Source of the DNA: Acidobacteriota bacterium
GTDB taxonomy: Bacteria; Acidobacteriota; Vicinamibacteria; Vicinamibacterales; JAKQTR01
Length of the DNA: 64,000 nucleotides
NCBI GenBank assembly: GCA_029562975.1
Contig: JAKQTR010000006.1
Coordinates: 33,283 to 97,282, forward strand
Direction of reading: 5' to 3'
Positions 39,548 to 47,485 of this stretch are shown piece by piece; the first letter of the stretch is position 1, and each line of letters opens with the position of its first letter. Under the pieces are notes generated by a model that searched no databases, was not told the origin of the DNA, and saw nothing but the letters and a program-made list of their open reading frames with translations. Made by a program: the position numbers and the translations under genes.

Positions 39548-40875
39548 GTGCGCTTCTCCTGGGCGAGGGCGAAGTCGGCGATCTTGCGGTAGAGGGTCTC
39601 GCGGCTGATCTGGAGGACCTGGGCCGCGCGCTTCTTGTTCCACTGCAGCGCGTCGAGCACGCGCCGGATGTGGTCGCGCTCGACGTCGCGCAGCGGCACG
39701 AGGAGCGGCGCGTCCGGCCTGGCGGCCGCGGTGACGGGATGGAGGAATTGCAGGTCCTTCGCCCGGACGAGGCCGTCGCGCGCCGAGAGGGCCGCGCGCG
39801 AGACGGTCGTCTCGAGCTCGCGGATGTTGCCGGGCCACGGGTATGCGACGAGGAGCTGCAGCGCGTCGGGGGCAAGCCGGCGCGCGTCCAAAGGCAGGCC
39901 CTGGCTGGCGCAGAACCTCGCGAGGAAGCGGTCGGCGAGGACGGGGATGTCCGCCGGGCGCTCGCGCAGCGCGGGCAGCCGGATGGCGAACGCGTTGAGG
40001 CGGTAGTACAGGTCCTCGCGGAACGTCCCGTCGCCCACCAGCGCCTCGAGCGGACGGTTCGTCGCGCAGATGAGGCGGAAGTCCACCTCGATGCTCGTCC
40101 GCCCGCCCAGCCGCTCGACGCGGTGCTCCTCGGTCACCCGGAGCAGCTTCGCCTGCGCCATCGGCGAGAGGTCGCCGACCTCGTCGAGGAAGAGCGTGCC
40201 GTGGTTCGCGAGCTCGATGCGCCCGGGCTTGCGCTCGAAGGCGCCCGTGAAGGCGCCGCGCTCGTACCCGAAGACCTCCGACTCGAAGAGCGAGTCGGGC
40301 AGCGCCGCGCAGTTCACAGCCTGAAACGTCTGGTGCTGCCGGCTGCTCAGCTCGTGGATGATCCGGGCGACGACTTCCTTCCCCGACCCGGTGGGCCCGA
40401 GGATCAGCACGGACAGGTCCGTCTTGGCGACGGTGCGGATCGACTCGAAGATGACCATCATCTTCTCGTCGCGGCCGATCATCTCGCGGAAGCGCTGGAT
40501 TGCGGGCGACCGGTCTTCTGCGGATTCGCCGGGCCGGTCCGCCAGGAAGTCCTCCACGAGGCGGGCGTAGTCGGGATCCGGCGGCCGCGCGATCTGGTAG
40601 AGCACCGGGTCCGCGCTGACGGCGCGGACGACGCCCGCGCTGACGAGTTCGCGCAGGCAGTTCACGACGTCGACGCGGATGCGGCCGAACGTCTGCATGA
40701 GCGCCTCGACGTCGTAGGTCTCGTACGGCCGCGCCCCGAGGTAGCGGAGCAGGCCGGCGCGCAGCGGCGATTGGACCAGCACCATGAAGCGTGTCCGGAG
40801 CTGCGAAGCCGTCCTGGCCGTCTCGGCTGTCGGAGCGGCTCCTGACATATGGGGCGTGGTAGTGCGATTGAGCAT
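39544..40875 (-). CDS. Sigma-54 activator with N-terminal winged-helix domain
   Basis: A 443-residue enhancer-binding protein without a receiver domain. Residues about 30-97 look like a winged helix (SPLRAGLLRYLGARP...VNCLRELVSAGVVRAV). The AAA+ domain has GPTGSGKE (160-167), GAFTGA, FLDEVGDL and WPGNIRELE. A Fis-type helix-turn-helix (KKRAAQVLQISRETLYRKIADF) ends it. Such activators sense through the N-terminal domain or by partner proteins. It is translationally coupled to two HD-GYP genes, suggesting control by, or of, c-di-GMP. ATG at 40875 has GAGG 7 nt upstream, inside an inverted-repeat arm. Confidence 0.9.
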   Translation of the reverse strand: MLNRTTTPHMSGAAPTAETARTASQLRTRFMVLVQSPLRAGLLRYLGARPYETYDVEALMQTFGRIRVDVVNCLRELVSAGVVRAVSADPVLYQIARPPDPDYARLVEDFLADRPGESAEDRSPAIQRFREMIGRDEKMMVIFESIRTVAKTDLSVLILGPTGSGKEVVARIIHELSSRQHQTFQAVNCAALPDSLFESEVFGYERGAFTGAFERKPGRIELANHGTLFLDEVGDLSPMAQAKLLRVTEEHRVERLGGRTSIEVDFRLICATNRPLEALVGDGTFREDLYYRLNAFAIRLPALRERPADIPVLADRFLARFCASQGLPLDARRLAPDALQLLVAYPWPGNIRELETTVSRAALSARDGLVRAKDLQFLHPVTAAARPDAPLLVPLRDVERDHIRRVLDALQWNKKRAAQVLQISRETLYRKIADFALAQEKRT

Positions 40876-40881
40876 CCGATC

Positions 40882-40939
40882 GCCTCGTTCTCGTCCACCC
40901 GGTGTCTCAAGAGCCGTGCCAGGCGGACGAGAACGAGGC
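40882..40939. repeat. Perfect 15-bp inverted repeat at the activator start
   Basis: GCCTCGTTCTCGTCC (40882-40896) and GGACGAGAACGAGGC (40925-40939), 28 nt apart. On the minus strand the proximal arm ends 6 nt before the ATG and contains the GAGG ribosome site. Pairing can continue outward with a G-T pair and an ATCG/CGAT block after one mismatch. It could be a paired protein-binding site around the promoter or, in a longer transcript, a hairpin that hides the ribosome site. Confidence 0.85.
40907..40921 (-). promoter_or_regulatory. Sigma-54-like promoter between the repeat arms
   Basis: Minus strand TGGCACG-N4-TTGA, preceded by C: a full -24 box and a -12 box with GA instead of GC at the correct spacing. 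The start would fall near 40895, about 20 nt before the ATG. Confidence 0.5.
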
Positions 40940-41192
40940 AGTCGATGGTTTGTGGCCGAATTTCGCGCGTTTGCCGCGGCGTCGCCCCGCGCCGCGCTAC
41001 GCGGAGTGTGGCCCGCGGCCGGCCGGGCTACACGTTGTGTGAGGTTTCGGGGCACGCCGCCGGGGGCGTTCGCCTCGCGACGGTACACGCCCCGTCCCGG
41101 GCGCGGGGCGCCGCCGCGGCAGGCCGCGGAAAGAGGCTGTCTGGAGACGCGGCAGGGGTGTCAGCTTTCGAGGCAGCGCAGCGGAGACGTCG

Positions 41193-42224
41193 TCAGCGGG
41201 CCGACGGGAGACTGGCGCGGCCGACGAGCTGGCCCGCCTCCGTGACCACCTCCAGCGTGAGCGGGCCGCGCCCTGAGGACGGCGCGATCGCCACCGTACT
41301 CCAGAGGCGGAACCCGCCCTGCCGGCCGCCCGACACGCCGTAGCCGGCCGAGGAGCGGAGCAGCCTGCCGTCGCGGGACCACTGCAGCATCACGCGCTCC
41401 TTCAGGCCAAGCGGCGCGCGCAGCGCCGTCGAGGCGTAGACCCGGCCCGCGAAGCCCTCGGGCAGCGCCGGCAACGGCTCCGTCACCAGCAGTGTCGCGC
41501 GGTTCATGCTGGTGCCGAAGCGCGTCGTTTCCAGCCTCAGCGGGGCAGGAGGTACGAAGGGACGGACGATGTCCGCCGCCCAGAAGACCAGCAGCGCCGC
41601 TGCCGCTACGGGCCCCAGCCACCACACCAGGCGCCGGCCCCGGCATGCGATCGCCACCAGGCCCGCGGCCGACGCGGCCGCCGCGATCGGAAGCGAGTCC
41701 CTCGTGCTCGTTCCGAGCATGACGGGCAGCGCCAGGTTCACCACGGCGAACACGTTGAACGCGAAGAAGGCGGCCGCGAAGCCGCGCCGCACCGACAGCA
41801 CCCGGTCGTAGACGAGATCGAGCGTGGACGTCACCGCCGCGGCGGCGAGGACCGCGACGAACACCACGTTACGGGAGCCGAACGTGGCGCTGGCCGCGTA
41901 GGTGGGCAGGATGAAGAAGAGCAGCTGCTGATAGAGGTTCTTGTTGACGTAGTTGACCGCGAGGCGCGCCCGGCCCCACCAGACGCCCGCCCGGACGTTG
42001 ACCACGTCGGCGAGCAGGAGGCTGAGGACCGCGATGGCGAGCAGGTAGAAGCCGGAATAGCGCAGCCACGCGAAGTTGCGCGACCCGAGCCACATGATGC
42101 CGACGCCGAGCGCCAGCACGTACGCGCTGTGAAGCCACCACAGCAGCGTCTCGTGGCGCGCCAGCCGGCCCAGGACGCGCGCCGGCGCGGCGCGCCAGCG
42201 CGCGTCTCCGTCGCGTTCGGGCAC
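41193..42224 (-). CDS. Membrane protein with C-terminal DUF2914 domain
   Basis: A 343-residue protein. About seven membrane helices lie in residues 30-225, starting with LLWWLHSAYVLALGVGIMWL. The C-terminal soluble domain of about 110 residues has LKERVMLQWSRDGRLL and GGFRLWSTVAIAPSSGRGPLTLEVVTEAG, the DUF2914 pattern. DUF2914 is usually attached to membrane regions and has no proven function. GTG start, 6 nt after the tricorn-like gene stop, so probably one operon. Confidence 0.75.
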   Translation of the reverse strand: MPERDGDARWRAAPARVLGRLARHETLLWWLHSAYVLALGVGIMWLGSRNFAWLRYSGFYLLAIAVLSLLLADVVNVRAGVWWGRARLAVNYVNKNLYQQLLFFILPTYAASATFGSRNVVFVAVLAAAAVTSTLDLVYDRVLSVRRGFAAAFFAFNVFAVVNLALPVMLGTSTRDSLPIAAAASAAGLVAIACRGRRLVWWLGPVAAAALLVFWAADIVRPFVPPAPLRLETTRFGTSMNRATLLVTEPLPALPEGFAGRVYASTALRAPLGLKERVMLQWSRDGRLLRSSAGYGVSGGRQGGFRLWSTVAIAPSSGRGPLTLEVVTEAGQLVGRASLPSAR

Positions 42225-42230
42225 GGCCGC

Positions 42231-45200
42231 CTACTTCTTGATCGGCAGCGGGGGCGGCGGCGCCAGCTTTGCCGGGTTCGTCCTCATCAGGTCGAGGATG
42301 ACCTCGATCGCCTTGTCCAGCTGCTGGTCCTCGCCGGCGTACTCACGCGCCGGGTCGTTGTCCACTTCGATGTCCGGCTCGACGCCCACGCCCTCGATGA
42401 CCCAGCTCTTCCCGGCGACGTCGTACCGCGAGAACTCCGGACGGTTCAGCACGCCCCCGTCCAGGAGGGGCAGCGTCCCGCGGATGCCGACGACGCCGCC
42501 CCAGGTCCGCTTGCCGATGACGGGGCCAATCCTGTGCGTCTTGAAGCGGTAGGTCACCAAATCGCCGTCTGAGGCCGAGAACTCATCGGCCAGCAGCACC
42601 TTCGGGCCGAGGATCATCGCGCCCGGGTTCGCCTGCGGGTTGCCGTTCCGCGCGATGTTCACCATGACCAGCTCGCGCCGCAGCCGCTCGATGATCATCG
42701 GCGACACGTTGCCGCCGCCGTTGCTTCGGACGTCGACGATCATCGCCTCTTTCTCGGTCTGCGGATAGAAGTACTTGGCGAACTCGTTCAGGCCCGGGAC
42801 GCCCATGTCCGGAATGTGCATGTAGCCAACCCGGCCGCCGGTGGCCTTCGCGACCTTCTCCAGGTTGCCCTGGACCCAGTTGAAGTAGTAGAGGCCGCGT
42901 TCGTCTTCGACGGGAACCACGACCGTCTCGCGCGCGCCCTCCATCGAGGGCCTCGCGTTGAGCGAGAGCGTTACCTGCTTGCCGGCTTTCCCGACGAGGG
43001 CTTCCCAGATGTCGGAGAGGGCGGCCGTGGGCCGGCCGTCGACCGCCAGGATGTAGTCGCCGACTCTCGCGTCCACGCCGATGTCGGTGAGCGGGGAGCG
43101 GAGCGCGGGGTCCCAGTTCTGCCCCTTCAGGATCCGGGTGATCCGGAACGCCTTCGACTGCGGGTCCCGCTCCAGTCGCGCGCCCAGCAGCCCCATCGGC
43201 ACGCGCTCGAGGCGGGGCAGGTCGCCCCCGCCCACGTACGCGTGTCCCGCGTTCAGCTCGCCGATCATCTCGCCGATGACGTACGTGAGATCGGCGCGGT
43301 GGTTGACGTGCGCCAGCAGGGGTTCGTACGTGCGCCGGGCGCCGGGCCAGTCCACGCCATGCATGTTCGGCGCATAGAAGAAGTCGCGCATCTGCCGCCA
43401 CGACTCGTGGAAGATCTGCCGCCACTCGGCGCGGCGATCGAGGGTGACCTTCAGGTCGCCCAGATCGAGGAACTCGCGCGGCTCGGCCTTGCCGGTCGGC
43501 GCGTCGATGATCGCGTAGCGCTGGCCCTGCTGGACGAGCAGCATCTTCTTGCCGTCGGCCGAGAGCGCGAAGCCGAGCCCCGCTCCGATCTGCGTCTCCG
43601 CCTGCTTCTCCAGGTCGTAGACGTACAGCGCGGGCGCCTCGCGTGCGTTCGTGCGCACGTAGTAGATCCGGTTGCCCGCCGGGGCCAGCGATCGGTAGGT
43701 GCCCGGCGGCGTCGGGACGACGCCGATCCGCTCCATCAGCCCGTCCTCGTCCACCTTCAGGGCCGGGGCGCCGTCGTCTCTGCCGGGCGGCGCCGCCTTC
43801 GCGTCCGCGGCGCCCGCGCCGGGAGGCTTCGCCTCCCCGGGCTTCGCATCCGCGGGCGTTGCCTCGTCCTTCAGCTTCACCTCGTCGCTCTTGGGCGCGA
43901 AGGGGCTCTTCGTGTCCTTCGCGAGCGTGACGAAGTAGATGCGGGACATGTCGGCGTAGATGTGCTCGAACTCGGTCTGGCCGTAGGTCGGGCTGAAGCT
44001 GCGGGCCGACACGAAGAAGAGCAGCTTGCCGTCGGGGCTGAACGCCGGGCTGGAAGAGCCGAACCAGGCGTCGGTGGCGGCGATGGTCCGCCTGCTGTCG
44101 AGGGAGTAGAGGTAGATCCGCTGCGGGCCCTGCACCTCGGGCTTCGCGTAAGCCACGAACCGGCTATCGGGGGACCACGCGTAGTCCCGGATTTCGAACG
44201 CCGCCGACTCCGCCACGCGAGTCACCGCCTTGGTGGCGACGTCCACGACGTGCAGCTGCTGCTGCCGATTGGCCCACAGCAGCTTCTTGCTGTCGGGCGA
44301 CCACAGGGGCTGGTACATGTAGTTGGCGTTCCCGGACGTGACCTGCGCCGCCGCGCCGCGCCCGTCCTGCGGCGCCACGTAGATCTCGTCCTCGCCCGTG
44401 GCGTCCGAGATGTAGGCGACCCACCGCCCGTCCGGCGACCATCTGGCATCACGCTCGTGGACGCCTGGCGTTCGCGTGAGGTTGCGGGTGGGCCCGTGTT
44501 TCGCGGGCACCGTGAACACGTCTCCCCGCGCCCCGAAGAGCGCCCGGCTTCCGTCCGGGGCGATGTCCGAGGTCGTGATGCTCCGGCTGACGTCCACGAT
44601 CGCGCCGCGACCGCCGTCGAAGTCCTCCCGGATGACGATGGGGACTCTGGCCACGCGCTCGGTCGCCAGGTCGAGGCGGTAGATCCAGCCGCCGTTCTCG
44701 AAGACGATGGCCGCGTCACCGAGCGAAGGGAACTTGACGTCGAACTCGGCGAACGACGTCAGCGCCTTCGTCTGCCTGGTGGCGAGGTCGTAGCTGTAGA
44801 GGTTCATCCGTCCGCGGTCGCCCCGGTCGGACGCGAAGTAGACCTTCGATCCCCTCCACATCGGGATGATGTCCTGGGCCGGGTTGTTCGTCAGGTTCGT
44901 GGTCGTCTTCGCGGCGAAGTCGTGCAGCCAGACCTCGTCGGCCTGTCCGCCGCGATAACGCTTCCAGGTTCTGAATTCCCGGAACACGCGGTTGTAGACG
45001 AACTGGCGGCCGTCGGGCGAGAACATGCCGAAGCCGCCGCGGGGAAGGGGCACTTCCTCGATGGGGCCCCCGTCGACCGAGGCGAGGTAGAGCTGGCCGC
45101 GGAAGTCGTTCCACTCCGTCCGCCGGGACCGGAACAGGATCTGGGTCGCGTTCTTCCACCCGATCACGATGTTGTTCGGCCCCATCCGGTCCGACACATC

Positions 45201-45560
45201 GTCGCGGCCCAGCGTGGCGGTGTACGTGACGCGTTTCGGCACGCCGCCGTCGGAGGGCATCACGTAGACCTCGGTGTTGCCGTCGTACTGGCCCGTGAAG
45301 GCCAGCCGCTCGCCGTCCGGCGAGAAGCGCGCGAACATCTCGAAGCCGATGTCGCTGGTCAGCCGGCGGGCCGTGCCGCCTGCGGCGGGTACCGTGTAGA
45401 GATCCCCCGCGTACGTGAACACGATTCGATTGCCGTGGATGGCCGGGAAGCGGAGCAGCCGTGACTCGCCCGCCGCGGGGGCCTGCGAGTGCAGCGTGAC
45501 GGTTGGCGTGGCGATTGCGGCGGCGGCCGCGCACGCGAGCAACAGGGCCAGGCGTTTCAT
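42231..45560 (-). CDS. Tricorn-like S41 protease, exported
   Basis: A 1109-residue protein with a signal peptide (LALLLACAAAAAIATPTVTLHSQA). WD40/TolB-like beta-propeller repeats (many SPDGxxxAF/Y blocks) fill residues about 35-560. A Pro/Ala/Lys linker (about 595-650) separates them from the protease core: a helical C1 region, a PDZ domain and the S41 domain. Catalytic elements appear as NAGHAYVGGG (His), ADEFSASDGD (Ser nucleophile) and EGVGVEPDIEVD (Glu). Archaeal tricorn degrades oligopeptides from the proteasome; the exported bacterial relatives probably process peptides in the periplasm. Followed within 6 nt by the DUF2914 gene. Confidence 0.9.
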   Translation of the reverse strand: MKRLALLLACAAAAAIATPTVTLHSQAPAAGESRLLRFPAIHGNRIVFTYAGDLYTVPAAGGTARRLTSDIGFEMFARFSPDGERLAFTGQYDGNTEVYVMPSDGGVPKRVTYTATLGRDDVSDRMGPNNIVIGWKNATQILFRSRRTEWNDFRGQLYLASVDGGPIEEVPLPRGGFGMFSPDGRQFVYNRVFREFRTWKRYRGGQADEVWLHDFAAKTTTNLTNNPAQDIIPMWRGSKVYFASDRGDRGRMNLYSYDLATRQTKALTSFAEFDVKFPSLGDAAIVFENGGWIYRLDLATERVARVPIVIREDFDGGRGAIVDVSRSITTSDIAPDGSRALFGARGDVFTVPAKHGPTRNLTRTPGVHERDARWSPDGRWVAYISDATGEDEIYVAPQDGRGAAAQVTSGNANYMYQPLWSPDSKKLLWANRQQQLHVVDVATKAVTRVAESAAFEIRDYAWSPDSRFVAYAKPEVQGPQRIYLYSLDSRRTIAATDAWFGSSSPAFSPDGKLLFFVSARSFSPTYGQTEFEHIYADMSRIYFVTLAKDTKSPFAPKSDEVKLKDEATPADAKPGEAKPPGAGAADAKAAPPGRDDGAPALKVDEDGLMERIGVVPTPPGTYRSLAPAGNRIYYVRTNAREAPALYVYDLEKQAETQIGAGLGFALSADGKKMLLVQQGQRYAIIDAPTGKAEPREFLDLGDLKVTLDRRAEWRQIFHESWRQMRDFFYAPNMHGVDWPGARRTYEPLLAHVNHRADLTYVIGEMIGELNAGHAYVGGGDLPRLERVPMGLLGARLERDPQSKAFRITRILKGQNWDPALRSPLTDIGVDARVGDYILAVDGRPTAALSDIWEALVGKAGKQVTLSLNARPSMEGARETVVVPVEDERGLYYFNWVQGNLEKVAKATGGRVGYMHIPDMGVPGLNEFAKYFYPQTEKEAMIVDVRSNGGGNVSPMIIERLRRELVMVNIARNGNPQANPGAMILGPKVLLADEFSASDGDLVTYRFKTHRIGPVIGKRTWGGVVGIRGTLPLLDGGVLNRPEFSRYDVAGKSWVIEGVGVEPDIEVDNDPAREYAGEDQQLDKAIEVILDLMRTNPAKLAPPPPLPIKK

Positions 45561-45696
45561 GGGCGTGTGACTCCAGTTCGAAGGATTCTACACGCCCAGC
45601 GGGATCGGCCGCCACGCCCGGCGGCCAGGGGCCGCGCGCGCCGCGGAGGTCAGTCGGTCGATGGACCGGGCTCACGGCCCGGTGGGATTAGAAGCC

Positions 45697-45894
45697 TCAA
45701 CCGCCGCCGGTCGAGCAGGACGGGCGGGAGTGCCCGGCCGAGCGATCCCCGCCGGGGCCGCCGACCCCGAACCTCGAGGCCTGCTTCTCCAGGTCCGCGC
45801 TGTCGCAGCGAGGGCAGACGGTCGTCCGGCTCCCGATCACCAGCGTCTCGAAGTGCTGACCGCAGGACTTGCAGCGAAATTCGAACAGAGGCAT
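45697..45894 (-). CDS. FmdB-type zinc-ribbon protein
   Basis: A 65-residue protein. The N-terminal MPLFEFRCKSCGQHFETLV and CPRCDS place four cysteines (8, 11, 27, 30) in a zinc ribbon of the FmdB/CxxC_CxxC_SSSS family. The C-terminus is Gly/Ser-rich and ends SCSTGGG, as in many members. Function is unproven; the name derives from a putative regulator of formamidase. GGAG lies 6 nt before the ATG. It stands alone between the tricorn-like gene and tryptophanase. Confidence 0.85.
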   Translation of the reverse strand: MPLFEFRCKSCGQHFETLVIGSRTTVCPRCDSADLEKQASRFGVGGPGGDRSAGHSRPSCSTGGG

Positions 45895-46014
45895 GGTCCG
45901 CTCCGTTCACAAGGATGCAGCGCAAGGCGCGAAGGTGACACCCACTGCCCGGCCGGGCGCCGCCGCGCCTGCCGGAGGGAGGCATGCCGGGATCCTTCGG
46001 CGCCGAACGGCCTG

Positions 46015-46023
46015 TGCTAAAGT
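46015..46023 (+). promoter_or_regulatory. Extended -10 promoter of the tryptophanase gene
   Basis: TGC-TAAAGT with the extended TGn element, 25 nt before the ATG; no clear -35. Confidence 0.4.
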
Positions 46024-46047
46024 GCCAGCGCCCCAGGGAGGGCGAGG

Positions 46048-47421
46048 ATGCCCTACAGAACGATCATCGAGCCGTTCCGGATCAAGTCGGTGGAGGCGGT
46101 GAAGTTCACCACCAGGGAAGAGCGCCGGGAGGCCCTCGTCCGGGCCGGCTACAACGTGTTCCGCTTGCACGCCGAGGACGTGCTCATCGACCTTCTGACC
46201 GACTCCGGCACCGGAGCGATGTCGGCTGCGCAGTGGAGCGCCATCATGCAGGCCGACGAGTCCTACGCCGGCAGCCGTTCGTTCTACCGATTCGAATCCG
46301 TCATCAGGGACCTGACCGGGTTCGCGCACGTCATTCCGACCCACCAGGGCCGGGCGGCGGAGCACATCCTGTTCCGGACCCGGTTGCGCCCCGGCCAGGT
46401 CGTGCCCAACAACAACCACTTCGACACCACCCGGGCCAACGTCGAGGCCGAAGACGTCGAGGCGCTGGACCTCGTCATCGAGGAAGGGCGCGTGCCGGGA
46501 CTCATCCATCCCTTCAAGGGGAACATGGATCTCGGCGCGCTCGAGCGGCTGCTCGAGACGCGCGGGGAACGAGTGCCGCTCGTGATGGTCACTGTCACGA
46601 ACAACTCCGGGGGCGGCCAGCCGGTGTCCCTCGAGAACCTGCGCGGAGTGCGCCGCATCTGCGACAGGTACCGGAAACCGCTCTTCCTCGACGCCTGCAG
46701 GTTCGCCGAGAACGCCTGGTTCATCAAGACGCGGGAGCCCGGGCAGGCGGGGCGCTCGCCGAAGGCTATCGCGCAGGAGATGTTCTCGCTGGCGGACGGC
46801 TGCACGATGTCGGCCAAGAAAGACGGCCTGTCGAATATCGGCGGTTTCCTGGCCATGAACGATCCCGGATGGGCCGAGGCCGCCCGGAACCTCCTGATTC
46901 TGACCGAGGGGTTTCCGACCTACGGCGGGCTGGCGGGATACGATCTCGAGGCGATCGCCCGCGGCCTCGAGGAGGTGGTGGAGGAGGAGTACCTCCGCTA
47001 CCGGATACGTTCGATCGAGTATCTCGGCGAGAAGCTCATCGGGGCGGACGTCCCCATTATCCGCCCGCCGGGCGGGCACGCCATCTACCTCGACGCGCGC
47101 GCGCTCCTCCCGCACGTGCCGCCGCTGCAGTACCCGGGGATCGCCCTGGCGAACGAGCTCTATCTCGAGGCGGGGATCCGGGGCGCCGAGATCGGCACCG
47201 TGATGTTCGGCCTGAGGCCCGATGGCAGCGAGCGGCCCGGCCCGATGGACCTCGTGCGCCTCGCCATCCCGCGCCGGGTCTACACCCAGTCTCACGTGGA
47301 CTACGTCGCCGAGGCCGTCATCGCGGTCGCCGGCTTGCGGGGCCGGATGCGCGGCTACCGGATTGTTTCGGCGCCGAAGACCCTCCGGCACTTCACTGCC
47401 GCCTTCGCGCCGTTGGAGTAG
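46048..47421 (+). CDS. tnaA: Tryptophanase (beta-eliminating lyase)
   Basis: A 457-residue PLP enzyme. EPFRIKSVEAV, DLLTDSGTGAMS (49-60), PTHQGRAAEH, NNSGGGQPVSLENL and the PLP lysine in MSAKKDG (Lys258) define the tryptophanase/tyrosine phenol-lyase family. Where tyrosine phenol-lyase has its substrate-binding Arg (SMERG), this protein reads GAEIG as tryptophanase does, and it has FDTT rather than FTTT near residue 125, so tryptophan to indole, pyruvate and ammonia is the better call. No tnaC leader or tryptophan permease is adjacent. GGAGG lies 6 nt before the ATG. Confidence 0.82.
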   Translation: MPYRTIIEPFRIKSVEAVKFTTREERREALVRAGYNVFRLHAEDVLIDLLTDSGTGAMSAAQWSAIMQADESYAGSRSFYRFESVIRDLTGFAHVIPTHQGRAAEHILFRTRLRPGQVVPNNNHFDTTRANVEAEDVEALDLVIEEGRVPGLIHPFKGNMDLGALERLLETRGERVPLVMVTVTNNSGGGQPVSLENLRGVRRICDRYRKPLFLDACRFAENAWFIKTREPGQAGRSPKAIAQEMFSLADGCTMSAKKDGLSNIGGFLAMNDPGWAEAARNLLILTEGFPTYGGLAGYDLEAIARGLEEVVEEEYLRYRIRSIEYLGEKLIGADVPIIRPPGGHAIYLDARALLPHVPPLQYPGIALANELYLEAGIRGAEIGTVMFGLRPDGSERPGPMDLVRLAIPRRVYTQSHVDYVAEAVIAVAGLRGRMRGYRIVSAPKTLRHFTAAFAPLE

Positions 47422-47485
47422 GCCGGCCGGCGACTATTGAGCGCCTTCCCGCTGGCCGATAGTCTCGAGTAGCCGCGGGAGCGCC

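Larger units (their letters stand above)
40876..41192. other. Regulatory spacer upstream of the sigma-54 activator
   Basis: 317 nt without an ORF. It holds a perfect 15-bp inverted repeat and a sigma-54-like promoter (see those entries) next to the activator ATG. The remaining 41-kb-side half is GC-rich and I see no further signal. Confidence 0.5.

Noticed and set aside
46048..47421. Tyrosine phenol-lyase
   Set aside because: The substrate-defining Arg and the FTTT stretch of that enzyme are replaced by tryptophanase-like residues.
47437..47463. TTGAGC / GATAGT promoter before the soluble kinase
   Set aside because: The spacer is only 15 bp and the -10 matches poorly; not listed as a feature.
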